A stretch of DNA of 64,000 nt from Bacteroidia bacterium Ga0077558 (GTDB lineage: Bacteria > Bacteroidota > Bacteroidia > Chitinophagales > Chitinophagaceae), in assembly GCA_001464625.1 (NCBI GenBank), contig LNFJ01000016.1:42477-106476 (forward strand), in the 5' to 3' direction. Shown piece after piece: positions 17,356 through 26,555 of this stretch (positions within the stretch are counted from its first letter, which is position 1; each line of letters starts with the position of its first letter). The notes under the pieces were generated by a model that was not told the origin of the DNA, searched no databases, and was given only the letters and a program-made list of their open reading frames with translations. The position numbers were made by a program, and so were the translations under genes.

Positions 17356-18396
17356 ATGCAAAGCCTCAAACTAACACACTTTCTCTTCATTTCTTTTTTC
17401 GTTTCTTTTTTGTTTACGTCAATCGATCTTTTTTCTCAAACAGATACACCATGTTCGGCAGGTGTAGTTTTCGCAACTACAATAACTGTTGGTGGTACTT
17501 GTAATTTGCAAGCTGGAACATCTGTTGGTGCCATTCAACAAACTAATTCAGCAAGTGGGGGTACACCCAGTTGTGGTAGCATGGGCCCTGATGTATGGTA
17601 CTCGTTTGTAGCACCGGCTACAGCCACTTATCAAATCAACACGGAACTGGGTACAATGGGTGATGGAGTAATGGCCTTGTATACCGGTATTTGTGGTGAC
17701 TGGACACAATTGGATTGTAATGATGATGCTGTAGGTCTGGCCCCGCAAATTACACAGCCCTTAGCTGCCGGCATCAGGTATTTGATCCGGTTTTGGGGCT
17801 ACGGTGGTGAAACGGGTACGTTCAGCATTTGTGTGCAACAGCTTACAGCCTTACCACTAAACCTGCTTTCTTTCAGCGGGCAAAGAGTGGGTAACAGGCA
17901 TCAGTTGAATTGGGAAACGTCAATGGAAGAAAATACCAGCCATTTTGAAATAGAGAAAAGTAGGGATGGTATCAATTTTACTTTTCTTACACAAGTAGCA
18001 GCAGCGGGATCGGGTGCTAATAGTTATACTGCCACGGATGCACAGTTGCAAACAGGTGACAATTACTACCGGCTGAGATCAGTTGATAAAGATGGCCGTT
18101 ATACCTACAGTAAAATTATTTTGTTGCAGGTCGTTGCTAATAGTTTAGATAAATCGCTGCAAGTGCATCCCAGTTTGGCCTAAAGGCAAATACAGGTAAT
18201 AGCCACAGAGGGAACAATTTCCGCCAATGCTGTTATTACTATCTATAATCTGCGAGGGCAAAAAATGACAAGTATCAATGCCCGTGGTCAGCAACCTACC
18301 ACTATTAATATTACTAGTTATCCTGCCGGTACTTATATTGTAGAATTTGTAAGTGGAGAAGTAGCACTTCGAACAAAATTAATTAAAGTAGATTAA
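17356..18396 (+). pseudogene. Secreted protein with T9SS sorting domain interrupted by a stop codon
   Basis: The frame opens with a signal peptide (cleavage near DLFSQ), then a beta-sandwich domain of about 130 residues (PDVWYSFVAPATATYQI, YTGICGDWTQLDCNDDA), a fibronectin-like stretch typical of T9SS cargo (LNWETSMEENTSHFEIEKS), and the beginning of a type A sorting domain. A TAA at 18181..18183 stops translation at residue 275. In the same frame translation would resume for 70 codons (RQIQVIATEG ... YPAGTYIVEF ... KLIKVD), ending at 18396, which is the rest of the sorting domain. As given, the product lacks the signal for type IX export. A terminator follows at 18414..18452. Confidence 0.85.
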
Positions 18397-18413
18397 GTCC
18401 GTATATTGTTTTT

Positions 18414-18452
18414 GCAGCAAGTCGTTACTACAAATGGCTTGCTGCTTTTTTT
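18414..18452 (+). terminator. Rho-independent terminator
   Basis: Stem GCAGCAAG/CTTGCTGC with a 16-base loop, followed by a run of seven T. It comes 18 bases after the second (original) stop codon at 18396, not after the premature one, which supports 18396 as the ancestral gene end. Confidence 0.88.
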
Positions 18453-18758
18453 ATAGAACCCGGGCCACGAGGGCAAAGTGGTTGTTTTAATCAAAATAAT
18501 ATATTCGCAAAGCTGATGCTTCATTGCAAACTAAGCATTACAACCTTAAAGTTTTTATAGGATTTATTAGAGGGCAAGACTACGGAGAAAGCAGTATTCA
18601 ATTACTTTATCAGCAAGCATTATAATCAGATAAAAAATATTGTGGTTTCAAATTGATAGGAAGACATTTATTTTTCGCTTTGGTTGTTGCCTGTCTGCCA
18701 TTAAGAGCTTTGTATTATCACCAATCACTACGTGAAGCAACAACACTTTTTCTATTCT
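18453..18758. other. Gene-free stretch
   Basis: No convincing frame, repeat or RNA structure was seen between the terminator and the EthD-like gene's stop codon. Short open stretches around 18570-18655 show protein-like codons but have no start and no recognised family; they may be a decayed gene. Confidence 0.3.
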
Positions 18759-19190
18759 TTATTTCAGGTTATTATATTTCAATTGTTTGATTTCACTTAT
18801 TTGTATGGTGGGCTGAATATTGGTGTAATTTTTTATATCGTTGAGAATAGCCTCTATGTTTTGTGATACAGCTTTGTTGTAGTCAGCAACATTATAACAA
18901 TAGAAATAACCAATAGCTACAAAAGGAGCTTCTGCACCGGGTGTTCTGCCGCCAATGCCCTTATCAATTTCATAAAATTTTAAATTGCTGCCCAGTAATC
19001 CCGCCATCATAGGCATATGTGTTTTTTCATAATAGTCCATGTCAAAGCTTTTTCCTTCTCCGGCCGGGTAAAGTATCGATACTTTAAACATACCTTTTTC
19101 CGGGGTGGGTGTATGTTTTAATTGAGTTGATTTACAACTTAACAATCCCAGTATCGCAAAGTATACAGGCAGGAGTTTTAGTTTATGCAT
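18759..19190 (-). CDS. EthD-domain lipoprotein
   Basis: The Met at 19190 starts a lipoprotein signal (MHKLKLLPVYFAILGLLSC), so the 33 upstream in-frame residues are not used; the product has 143 residues. The mature part is an EthD-type dimeric alpha/beta-barrel: FKVSILYPAGEGKSFDMDYYEKTHMPMM at the front (first strand plus helix with the HMP motif) and FVAIGYFYCYN in the middle. EthD proteins are usually cytosolic; a lipid-anchored one is unusual. Function unknown. Confidence 0.8.
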   Translation of the reverse strand: MHKLKLLPVYFAILGLLSCKSTQLKHTPTPEKGMFKVSILYPAGEGKSFDMDYYEKTHMPMMAGLLGSNLKFYEIDKGIGGRTPGAEAPFVAIGYFYCYNVADYNKAVSQNIEAILNDIKNYTNIQPTIQISEIKQLKYNNLK

Positions 19191-19288
19191 GCTACATATT
19201 TGCCTATCGATCGTTTGTTTTTTATGAGTTGTTTTCATTGAAGCCAGTGTTAAAACAAATTTACTTTTTAGGTTTAATAATATAGGCA

Positions 19289-19350
19289 ATAGTTAACCGG
19301 AGAATACAAGCATTTTTTATTTTGGTAACACTACGTACAACGGGGCAAAG
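19289..19350. repeat. Dispersed repeat, module B remnant
   Basis: Matches the pattern seen elsewhere in the window: AGTTAACC, CATTTTTTAT and a variant of GGAACACTACGGACAACGGGG (here GGTAACACTACGTACAACGG). It is the first copy met when reading from the left. Confidence 0.65.
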
Positions 19351-19389
19351 AATAAGTGTTTAAGCTTACTAGAATTGAAAGCTTCCTCT

Positions 19390-19397
19390 TATATTTG
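19390..19397 (+). promoter_or_regulatory. -7 box (TATATTTG) of the 19434 gene
   Basis: An exact TAnnTTTG octamer, 36 bases before the ATG. No good TTTG element at the -33 position. Confidence 0.5.
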
Positions 19398-19433
19398 CAG
19401 GTTTAAAATCTAATATATAAAAAACACATCTTC

Positions 19434-21251
19434 ATGAAATCAATTTTTCTTTGGGTTAGTCCAAAGTCATTACTTCTAACTGCTTTCTTTTTTTCTTCGC
19501 TGCAAATCACATTTGCGCAGTCTATTTTTGATGCCAACTATAATAATTTTAATTTTCTTGCGGCAAATAAAATACACAAAGTAGGTGCTAACGGTTCTGC
19601 GGCTGGCAATATTACACTGTACACCAATGTCATTACTATTGGCGCACAACAAATAGATTGTATTGTAACTACCGTTAGTCTTTCTGGAGGAACGTTTACA
19701 CTACCGGGTAGTCCGGGGGCAGGTACCATCCCTTTTGATTATAGCGCCACAACGGGTTTAGGTATGTCGGACAACCAGGATCGTTTTTTCTCACCCACCT
19801 TCAACTGGACAGCTGCAGGCAGTTGCCGGTTTCGTTTTCAGTTTATTTTGGGAGGTAGTTATAATGATGGTACAAATACCGGAACAGCTGTCATTTTACA
19901 AAATGTGTATGTTAATACCTATGATATTGATGGCAACGGATCGGGCAGCTCCAATCAAAATAATGAGTTCTCTGCTTTTAATACAGCGCAGTATAAAACA
20001 GCTACCGGCGGTGTGCTTGTACCAAGTTACAATGCTACCACTGGTTTTACAAGGTTCCGTTCTAATACTACTACCAATACCACTGCTGTGGTTAATGATA
20101 ATACAAGGTTGCGAATAGGGTATAATCAAGTAAGCACTCTGGAAATTATTGTAGGTGCAGATGGTGGTGGAGCCGCCTATTATTTTCTTGACCTTGGCCA
20201 GGGTCCAGCCTGGACATCCACACCACCGGTTATTTCCACACCTGTGTTAGATATGAGTACTACGAATGGCGGGTTGAATAATAATTTGCAAACTTGCTTT
20301 TTAGCAACCCGTTTTACTGAAGGGGCAGGTAATATTACCGGATCATCTAATGCTGTTACAGAAATGGAGATACAAATTCCGACAGCAGAAATTCTTGATG
20401 GAAATTCGGAAGTGCTGCTGCCCACTACACCAACGGGTGTTACAGATTCAATCAGGTTGGGTACACCTTTTACCGGCACACAGAGTGTAGTCATTAGCGG
20501 TGTAACTTACCAGGTTGCACGGTCTGCAAGTGGCGGTATAAACACAATTAGAATTACGCCTACCAGTGGCACCTTTACTACGGCACAGGCAGAAGCATTT
20601 TTTGACGAACTAAGATATATCAACAGAAGAGCTTTACCCACCGCCGGTAATCGCAATTTCAGTGTAACAATGAGAGAGAATTTCTTAAAGTCGGTACCTG
20701 CAGTTTTTCAAATGAATGTTAACTGCAGTACGTTGCCGGTAACATGGCTTTCCTTTACCGCTACAAAGCAAACTGCAGGCACTGTTATATTAAACTGGCG
20801 TACTACCAATGAAGTGAATGCAAAAGATTACCTGGTACAGTACAGCACCAATGGTACTAACTGGAGTATATTATCAACTATATCAGCAACCAATAACAGT
20901 AGCACTGTTTCCAACTATCAATACATTCATACCACACCTGCGGCGGCAGCTAACTTCTATCGTATTGTACAAAGAGATATGGATGGCCAAACAGATATTA
21001 GCATTGTTAGACAACTCTCATTCTCAAATGGAATACCTGCTTTGCAATTGATGGGCAACACGGTTACAGATGGTAATTTGCAGTTGCGCATCAATGAACC
21101 AGCGGTTTTGCAGCTAATAGGAAGCAACGGACAGGTGTTGCTTAGTAAGATGATGAGCATCGGTACGCAGACTATTGATGTGAGTGGTTATGCAGCCGGT
21201 ATCTATCACTTGCGGTATAATAATATTGTTACCAAATTATTGATACAATAA
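19434..21251 (+). CDS. Secreted protein with type A T9SS sorting domain
   Basis: A 605-residue protein with a signal peptide (cleavage after TFAQ, about residue 29), a Gly/Thr/Asn-rich beta domain over the first 270 residues, a cadherin/Ig-like region (about 280-430) and a fibronectin-like segment of T9SS cargo (LPVTWLSFTATKQTAGTVIL, WRTTNEVNAKDYLVQYS). The end (about 535-605) is a type A sorting domain: VTDGNLQLRI, GSNGQVLL, IDVSGYAAGIYHLRY, KLLIQ. It is therefore expected to be exported by the type IX system. Function unknown. A terminator lies at 21279..21309. Confidence 0.88.
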   Translation: MKSIFLWVSPKSLLLTAFFFSSLQITFAQSIFDANYNNFNFLAANKIHKVGANGSAAGNITLYTNVITIGAQQIDCIVTTVSLSGGTFTLPGSPGAGTIPFDYSATTGLGMSDNQDRFFSPTFNWTAAGSCRFRFQFILGGSYNDGTNTGTAVILQNVYVNTYDIDGNGSGSSNQNNEFSAFNTAQYKTATGGVLVPSYNATTGFTRFRSNTTTNTTAVVNDNTRLRIGYNQVSTLEIIVGADGGGAAYYFLDLGQGPAWTSTPPVISTPVLDMSTTNGGLNNNLQTCFLATRFTEGAGNITGSSNAVTEMEIQIPTAEILDGNSEVLLPTTPTGVTDSIRLGTPFTGTQSVVISGVTYQVARSASGGINTIRITPTSGTFTTAQAEAFFDELRYINRRALPTAGNRNFSVTMRENFLKSVPAVFQMNVNCSTLPVTWLSFTATKQTAGTVILNWRTTNEVNAKDYLVQYSTNGTNWSILSTISATNNSSTVSNYQYIHTTPAAAANFYRIVQRDMDGQTDISIVRQLSFSNGIPALQLMGNTVTDGNLQLRINEPAVLQLIGSNGQVLLSKMMSIGTQTIDVSGYAAGIYHLRYNNIVTKLLIQ

Positions 21252-21278
21252 TTTAAATTTTACAGGTAAAGAAAAATT

Positions 21279-21309
21279 AAAGCTGCGGTGAGTAACTGCA
21301 GCTTTTTTT
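21279..21309 (+). terminator. Rho-independent terminator
   Basis: Stem AAAGCTGC/GCAGCTTT with an 11-base loop followed by T residues, starting 28 bases after the stop of the T9SS protein gene. Confidence 0.88.
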
Positions 21310-21363
21310 ATGCCGTGTTGTTTTTGTGAAACCACTGCCGGGCGGAAATACCAAATGTAAAAG

Positions 21364-21460
21364 GGTGAGTCTTTAGTTCGTGTGGCTGGTGCCTGCCAAC
21401 CGGCAGGCACCAGCCACGGCGTGTTATTTTTTGCGGAATACCCGCCAAGGGGAAAAAAAT
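21364..21460. repeat. Dispersed palindromic repeat, module C (long stem)
   Basis: Contains a perfect 16-bp inverted repeat (GTGGCTGGTGCCTGCC with GGCAGGCACCAGCCAC, loop AACC, 21382..21417), then GGCGTGTTATTTTTTGCGGA and a CCGCC ending, the same right half as the copy at 40410..40490. Confidence 0.88.
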
Positions 21461-21504
21461 TATCAACTCAGCCTGATTTTTTTTACATTTAGGAAAACAG
21501 CACT

Positions 21505-22146
21505 ATGAGCAATAAACAATTCAACCGTCGCCAGTTTATGAATACGGTTGGCCTTTCTGCATTTACAATAGGTGCATTAACAGTGCCTTCTTTAGGGTAT
21601 GGTCGCCAATCCGCCATGGCTGATAGAAATATAAATCATATCGGGCCGATGGAAGGTTATACACCGCAGATCGGTGCACTGGTTTCTATGCTGGAATGGA
21701 TTAGCGATTCTGTGATACGGGTAACAAAAAAGTTGTCGGTGGAGCAATTGGATTATTTGCATGATAAAGATTCAAACAGCATCGGTTCGCTAATGATGCA
21801 TGTGGCTGCAACAGAGGTGATCTACCAGGATCTTACGTTTAATAATCTCAACGACTTTAGCGTTGCGAACAAAAAGAAGTGGGGCTTAGCGATGGACCTG
21901 GGCCCGGATGCACAAACCAAAATAAAAGGCAACAATGTAAAGTACTATGCTGATGCCATGAATGAGGCAAGAACTATAAGTCTTGCAGAGTTTAAAAAAA
22001 GAGATGATGCCTGGTTGTTATCCGGCGAAACCGATAAGTGGAATTGGAATAACTACTGCAAGTGGTTTCATGTGGTTGAACATTTTGCGAATCACCGTGG
22101 GCAGATAACATGGTATAGCAAGAGATTGCCCGGTAGTGGCTCTTAA
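21505..22146 (+). CDS. DinB-family protein with Tat signal
   Basis: A 213-residue protein starting with a twin-arginine signal (NRRQFMNTVGLSAFTIGAL), followed by a DinB/YfiT four-helix bundle. The metal-binding histidine triad is His-99 (SLMMHVAAT), His-193 and His-197 (HVVEHFANHRGQ). DinB proteins are metal-dependent enzymes, often thiol transferases, and are normally cytosolic; export through Tat suggests a folded metalloprotein acting in the periplasm. It stands alone between two dispersed repeats. Confidence 0.85.
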   Translation: MSNKQFNRRQFMNTVGLSAFTIGALTVPSLGYGRQSAMADRNINHIGPMEGYTPQIGALVSMLEWISDSVIRVTKKLSVEQLDYLHDKDSNSIGSLMMHVAATEVIYQDLTFNNLNDFSVANKKKWGLAMDLGPDAQTKIKGNNVKYYADAMNEARTISLAEFKKRDDAWLLSGETDKWNWNNYCKWFHVVEHFANHRGQITWYSKRLPGSGS

Positions 22147-22220
22147 GATAGCAAGCATACTGACATTCTTCCACCCTGTTAGTCGTAGTTTGTTCACATA
22201 ATACAGTTCACTACTAAATA

Positions 22221-22343
22221 AAAAGTAGAATGGTTGCCCATCGTTTGCAGCTTTTATTTATGGAACATTACGGACACCGGGGTATTTTATTTTGAGATGA
22301 ATATAAAAATGTGTTGCTATTTTGGGAACACCCTACATAGCGT
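22221..22343. repeat. Dispersed repeat, modules A, B and C remnants
   Basis: Starts with GTAGAATGGTTGCCCATCGT (module A), continues with TTTATGGAACATTACGGACA (module B) and ends with TTTTGGGAACACC and GCG (right end of module C). It lies between the convergent DinB and VIT genes. Confidence 0.75.
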
Positions 22344-22379
22344 AAGTGTTCTGTATTTAATATGCACTGATTTTTTAAA

Positions 22380-23081
22380 TTATACATTAACACCAAAAAT
22401 ATATCCCACCAAAGCCGATAATCCCATTGCAATAGTTCCCCATATTGTAATTCGCAAAACAGCTTTTAGTACACCCGAACCTCCGGTTTTTGCGGAGGTA
22501 GCTCCTAAAATAATAAGAAAAATAGTAGTGAAACCGTATAGCCAATATTCGATTCCTTTTAATGGGGTAAACAGTACGGTCAACAGTGGTAATAGCCCCC
22601 CAACAGTAAACGAAGCTCCCGATGCAATTGCTGCCTGTATTGGATTTGCCTGGCTAATTTCGTTTATACCTAATTCATCTCTTATATGTGCACTTAAAGC
22701 ATCTTTCTCCGTCAACTCTATCGCTACCTGCATAGCCGTTTCTTTTTTCAACCCTCTCTTTTCATAGATCTGCGCTAATATTTTTAATTCTTCTGCCGGC
22801 ATTTCTTCTAATTCTTTTTTTTCTCTTTCAATATCTGCTTTTTCTGTATCCGTTTGTGAACTTACAGAGACATATTCACCGGCAGCCATAGACAGAGCTC
22901 CTGCAACAAGGCCTGCTACAGTTGCTAAAACAATTGGTTCTCTTGCTGAGCTGGCGGCAGCAACACCTATTGCAAGACTTGAAATAGATATTATTCCATC
23001 ATTTGCACCTAAAACAGCTGCCCGTAGCCAGTTGCTTCTATGTATGTAATGACTGTCTAAATAATTATCAATAGTTAGCAT
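22380..23081 (-). CDS. VIT/CCC1 family metal transporter
   Basis: A 233-residue inner-membrane protein of the VIT1/CCC1 family, which moves Fe2+ or Mn2+. The first helix carries GANDGIISISSLAIGVA, and the second GALSMAAGEYVSVSSQTDTEKAD, both hallmark motifs. Residues about 78-150 form the Glu-rich cytosolic metal-binding loop (EREKKELEEMPAEEL). Three further helices follow (about 150-230). It probably exports or buffers iron or manganese. There is no fused rubrerythrin domain. Confidence 0.92.
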   Translation of the reverse strand: MLTIDNYLDSHYIHRSNWLRAAVLGANDGIISISSLAIGVAAASSAREPIVLATVAGLVAGALSMAAGEYVSVSSQTDTEKADIEREKKELEEMPAEELKILAQIYEKRGLKKETAMQVAIELTEKDALSAHIRDELGINEISQANPIQAAIASGASFTVGGLLPLLTVLFTPLKGIEYWLYGFTTIFLIILGATSAKTGGSGVLKAVLRITIWGTIAMGLSALVGYIFGVNV

Positions 23082-23289
23082 TGTTATTTATTTGTTGGCC
23101 TTGAAATTACATCATTAATAGCAAAATGGTAGTCTTGGGAAGGTGTATGCTTTGTTTCTCTATAGAATACTATCAATAATCAATTAAAAATTGACGGTTT
23201 GTGCATTGTTGCAATGCTGCACTGAAAACATTTTTTCCGGGGTGATTGCTGTGCTGAGATTTTTTGACAGGCTATTGTTATATGCCTTT

Positions 23290-23512
23290 GTGTGTTGGCT
23301 TTAAGGCATCCCGATTTTCATCGGGACAGGCTTCGCCGCACTACGAAGTTGTATTGCAAATTTACGCCATGGTTGGTGTTTGTATTTTCTCCAACCATTG
23401 TGCTGTTGTGAAATATTAATTGGAAAAAGGGAAAGTCTTATAATTTATGTGGTTGGTGGAAGAAAACCTGCTTATCGGCAGGCAGGTACCAACCACGGCG
23501 TGTTGTTTTTAA
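23290..23512. repeat. Dispersed palindromic repeat, modules E and C with nested hairpins
   Basis: Left part: GTGTGTTGGCTT, a TCCCGA/TCGGGA mini-hairpin (around 23309..23326) and ACGCCATGGTTGG. Right part: TCTTATAATTTATGTGGTTG, an inverted repeat GTGGTTGGT/ACCAACCAC (23449..23496) whose loop holds an extra CCTGC/GCAGG hairpin, then GGCGTGTTGTT. It fills most of the gap between the VIT and Na/Pi transporter genes. Confidence 0.85.
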
Positions 23513-23513
23513 T

Positions 23514-24494
23514 TTATTGCAACACCTGCAATGACTGAACCGGTTTTTCATTATGCGGTTCTTTGTCGGGCAATAATTTATTTAATGCTCTTTCTGCAAT
23601 ACCTACAAAAGGCAGCGCTAGCACCACGCCTAAAATATTAAAAAGCATATGTGCATTGGCTACCATTTGCTGTAATTCTGCCTTGCCGGAGACACTAATT
23701 ACCAATTTTATAAACAATGGGAACACCAATAAAGCAGTTAAAATGGTAGTGATATTAAAGAAAAGGTGAAATAAACCTGTTTTCAATGCCTGGCGGTTCG
23801 ACTTAATGGTTGCAAGAAGTGTATCAGCACAAGTACCCAGTTCAGCACCCAGCATTACTGCAATACCGGCTGATAAGGTGATCAATCCTTTTTTTGCAAG
23901 GGTTATCACCATACCTACGGTGGCAGATGATGATTGTATGATAAGAGTAACAAGAGCTCCGGTTCCGGCACCTGTAAAAGGGCTTTCCATTTTTAACATC
24001 CACTCAGCAAATTGCGGGTTATCCTTAAAAGGTTCAACGCCACGTTCCATAGTGTAAAGTCCAAAAAATAATATTCCAAAATAGATGATGGCCCTGCCTG
24101 TTTGTGTTACCCATACCGCTTTGGAAAAAAATACAAGCAGCATCCCCACGAAAATTGGAATCGGAGAAAACTTGCCGATATCCAGAGCTATGAGCTGGCT
24201 GCTAAATGTAGTGCCGATATTTGCACCAAGCACAATGCCGATAGCCTGGCGGAAGGTTAGTGCTTTTGCTTTTACCAATACGATAGCCATGATGATTACG
24301 GCTGAAGAGGAGTCAAGAATCAGTGTAATGATAATACCAGTAAGAATAGCAGTAAACAGGTTACGGGTGCATTTTGAAAGGATCATTTTTGCTTTATCAC
24401 CAAGCAGCTCCTTGAGTACGTCTGACATATGTGAAATGGCATACAGAAATAACCCAAGACCTCCCAGAATAAGCAGTATCGTTTCCATGTTCAT
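23514..24494 (-). CDS. Na/Pi cotransporter family protein
   Basis: A 326-residue membrane protein with two inverted NptA/PF02690 repeats. The signature motifs are DSSSA (61-65) plus GANIGTT in the first half, and QSSSA (187-191) plus GAELGT in the second. The first motif has Asp where Gln is usual. The C-terminal PhoU-like domain of longer homologues is absent. It should carry out sodium-coupled phosphate transport or a related anion exchange. A second Met (24488) is an equally possible start. Confidence 0.9.
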   Translation of the reverse strand: MNMETILLILGGLGLFLYAISHMSDVLKELLGDKAKMILSKCTRNLFTAILTGIIITLILDSSSAVIIMAIVLVKAKALTFRQAIGIVLGANIGTTFSSQLIALDIGKFSPIPIFVGMLLVFFSKAVWVTQTGRAIIYFGILFFGLYTMERGVEPFKDNPQFAEWMLKMESPFTGAGTGALVTLIIQSSSATVGMVITLAKKGLITLSAGIAVMLGAELGTCADTLLATIKSNRQALKTGLFHLFFNITTILTALLVFPLFIKLVISVSGKAELQQMVANAHMLFNILGVVLALPFVGIAERALNKLLPDKEPHNEKPVQSLQVLQ

Positions 24495-24573
24495 ACCGGA
24501 AGTTATTGATTGACTATTAACTGAATGTTATCTTTTTGTAAAGGCGTTGGTTATTCAAAGTTTGTTTATAAAG

Positions 24574-24763
24574 CTGCTTAATAATTAATAAAGTTGAATG
24601 GTTGTCCATCGTTTGCAGCGATGGGCTGTGAATATTTTTTTTAGTACGATAGCAAATTGCGAAGGTTGTTTTTACAGCCTCGTTGAGGCTGATGGTTAGT
24701 CGCAGATTAACCATCAGCCATTCAGCATTTTTTATTGTTGGAACACTACGGGCAACAGAGGAG
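24574..24763. repeat. Dispersed palindromic repeat, modules A and B
   Basis: Module A: CTGCTTAATAAT, AAAGTTGAATGGTTGTCCAT and the hairpin CCATCGtttgcaGCGATGG. Module B: TGATGGTTAGTCGCAGATTA ending in TTAACCATCA (inverted repeat TGATGGTTA/TAACCATCA), CCATTCAGCATTTTTTATTG and GGAACACTACGGGCAACAGA. Confidence 0.88.
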
Positions 24764-24778
24764 AAGTTTCTTTGTGCG

Positions 24779-25123
24779 TCAATTTTTCTGCCTTTGCTTG
24801 TTAAGTATTATTCTCATACTGGCTATCATAATGAAAATACCGGCAATTATAAGTAACATTTTTTTGCTGAAAACCCTTTGTTCTTTGTCCTGTTGTTGCA
24901 TAACTCTGTCAAAATTGGCCTGCATTTCGCCGGGAACTTCTTGTCCGTTACCCGGGTCTGCTGCTATTGAAACACCTTCTTTTCCCAGTTGAGCTCTTGT
25001 TATAGAATCCCTGATATTATTTAATTGTTGTAATTCCTCTTGTATAGCAGCAGAGTCTGTTGCTTGTGCATGTAATAAAATGGTGAAGCCAGTTAAGAAA
25101 AATACAATCACTATTTTTTTCAT
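24779..25123 (-). CDS. Hypothetical exported protein with C-terminal membrane helix
   Basis: A 114-residue protein with a signal peptide (cleavage after LLHAQ), a polar helical segment (QEELQQLNNIRDSITRAQLG), and a hydrophobic helix at about 88-107 (KMLLIIAGIFIMIASMRIIL) followed by basic residues. This gives a single-span protein with its middle part in the periplasm. No family recognised. Confidence 0.7.
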   Translation of the reverse strand: MKKIVIVFFLTGFTILLHAQATDSAAIQEELQQLNNIRDSITRAQLGKEGVSIAADPGNGQEVPGEMQANFDRVMQQQDKEQRVFSKKMLLIIAGIFIMIASMRIILNKQRQKN

Positions 25124-25190
25124 TCCTATAAAGTTCTATATAATAATCTGGATTAAGAAATAGACTGGAGAAACATAAACATTCTTTTTT

Positions 25191-25320
25191 ACGCCATGGT
25201 TGGTGCCTGCCGGTAGGCAGGTTTGTAGTTGAACCAACCATTTATTTGTAGTGAACTTCGGATACAAAAGGGGAGCCTTATAATGTATGTGGTTGGTGGA
25301 AGAAAACACCAACGGCGGAA
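25191..25320. repeat. Dispersed palindromic repeat, module C with nested hairpin
   Basis: Shows ATGGTTGG/CCAACCAT around a CCTGCC/GGCAGG inner hairpin, then GTAGTGAACTTCGGATACAA and a degraded module C (CCTTATAATGTATGTGGTTG, GGAAGAAAACACCAACGG). The stretch 27950..28045 shares the same left part. Confidence 0.82.
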
Positions 25321-25412
25321 ACTATAAACCTGAAAGACTTGTCAAGGTAGAAAAAATTACTAAACCGATTCTAACAAGAATTTTTTATCAAAAGGCACAA
25401 TCTGTATTTCAA

Positions 25413-25420
25413 TATATTTG
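25413..25420 (+). promoter_or_regulatory. -7 box (TATATTTG) of the AraC regulator gene
   Basis: An exact TAnnTTTG octamer 14 bases before the ATG at 25434. It supports 25434 rather than the upstream in-frame ATG at 25287, which lies inside the dispersed repeat. Confidence 0.55.
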
Positions 25421-25433
25421 GGCGACTTTAAAT

Positions 25434-26552
25434 ATGGAATTAAATTATAGCTTACTTAACATCATCATACTTTTTGGTGCTCTTCAGGGATTTATGCTGT
25501 GTTTCTTTGCCTGGCAAAAAAGGAAACTAAATAAGCATGCTGTTTATTTCTTTATTCTTTTCTTGTTTTCCCTGGCTTTCTATAATTTGATGTATGCGCT
25601 GCTGGATATGAACTTGTTTAAATATTACAGGCCCCTGCACCTGTTCCCGTATCCATATAACTGGCTTATCGTTGTCGGATTATACTTTTATGTAAAAAAT
25701 CAACTAAAACCCATTAAGCAGCCACTCTATTTTAAAAAGGAGTGGTATTTATTGCTGCCGGCAGCCATTTATTTTCTATTAAGAACGTACTGGTTTATAA
25801 TATCTGCTATGGAAAACAGCTACAGGATAACCGGTGTAATTGTAGCGTCTCATTTCTTTAGGATTCAGGAGTTCGCTATTCTCCTGTTCAATAGTATATT
25901 ATTAATCCGTCTTTTGTATATAATAAAAAAGCAAGAACACATAGAAGTACAAAATATAAAGGTGACCAATTTCCGGAAATGGCTAAAGCTATTTATCCGG
26001 GTATTTTTAGTGCTTACGGTAGCTAATTTGTTATTCTTCAGTATTGATATGATAATACATAAAGGCCAGGAAACCTTGACTTTTTTGTATCCCACATTGA
26101 TCAGTAATGCAATATTCATTTACTGGATTGGGTTTGTTGGCTTCACCAATCCCGGCCGATTTTTTAGTAACCCGCATACGGACGATGGGTTTTCAGCATC
26201 ACAAATTGCAGACATCAATCGCAAATTAGACTTGGCTATGAAACAACAAATGTTATTCAGGCAGCCCAATCTAACTATCCAGCAGCTTGCAGTGGAAGCC
26301 GGGTCTACTCCCAAGGAGTTGTCCAGGTTTCTCAACGAACATCATCAAATGAATTTTTCGGAATATGTCAACCACCATCGAATAGAGTATATAAAAGAAC
26401 TAATCAGCTCTTCCGAAGCAGAAAAGTACACTTTAGTTACATTGGCGGAATTATCGGGATTTGCTTCCAAATCGTCTTTTAATGCAACATTCAAAAAAAT
26501 AACTGGCCTCACACCTTCAGAATTCAAGAAACTGCAATCAATAAAAGCTTAA
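25434..26552 (+). CDS. Membrane-anchored AraC-family transcriptional regulator
   Basis: A 372-residue regulator with six or seven hydrophobic helices in the first 240 residues and a C-terminal AraC-type double helix-turn-helix (about 285-370; LTIQQLAVEAGSTPKELSRF, LAELSGFASKSSFNATFKKI, TGLTPSEFKK). This layout is typical of Bacteroidota regulators that sense a signal at the membrane. The frame extends upstream to 25287, but that part is encoded by repeat DNA. A 10-bp inverted repeat (26556..26582) separates it from the erythromycin-esterase gene, its likely target. Confidence 0.9.
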   Translation: MELNYSLLNIIILFGALQGFMLCFFAWQKRKLNKHAVYFFILFLFSLAFYNLMYALLDMNLFKYYRPLHLFPYPYNWLIVVGLYFYVKNQLKPIKQPLYFKKEWYLLLPAAIYFLLRTYWFIISAMENSYRITGVIVASHFFRIQEFAILLFNSILLIRLLYIIKKQEHIEVQNIKVTNFRKWLKLFIRVFLVLTVANLLFFSIDMIIHKGQETLTFLYPTLISNAIFIYWIGFVGFTNPGRFFSNPHTDDGFSASQIADINRKLDLAMKQQMLFRQPNLTIQQLAVEAGSTPKELSRFLNEHHQMNFSEYVNHHRIEYIKELISSSEAEKYTLVTLAELSGFASKSSFNATFKKITGLTPSEFKKLQSIKA

Positions 26553-26555
26553 AAA

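Noticed and set aside
18570..18655. Possible gene fragment in the gap after the T9SS-tail gene
   Set aside because: Short open stretches only, no start codon, no recognised family.
22234..22767. Plus-strand frame of 177 codons
   Set aside because: It overlaps the VIT/CCC1 gene on the opposite strand and begins inside a dispersed repeat; no protein-like features.
25287..25433. N-terminal extension of the AraC gene from ATG 25287
   Set aside because: The extension is encoded by module C of the dispersed repeat; a -7 box and the first membrane helix point to ATG 25434.
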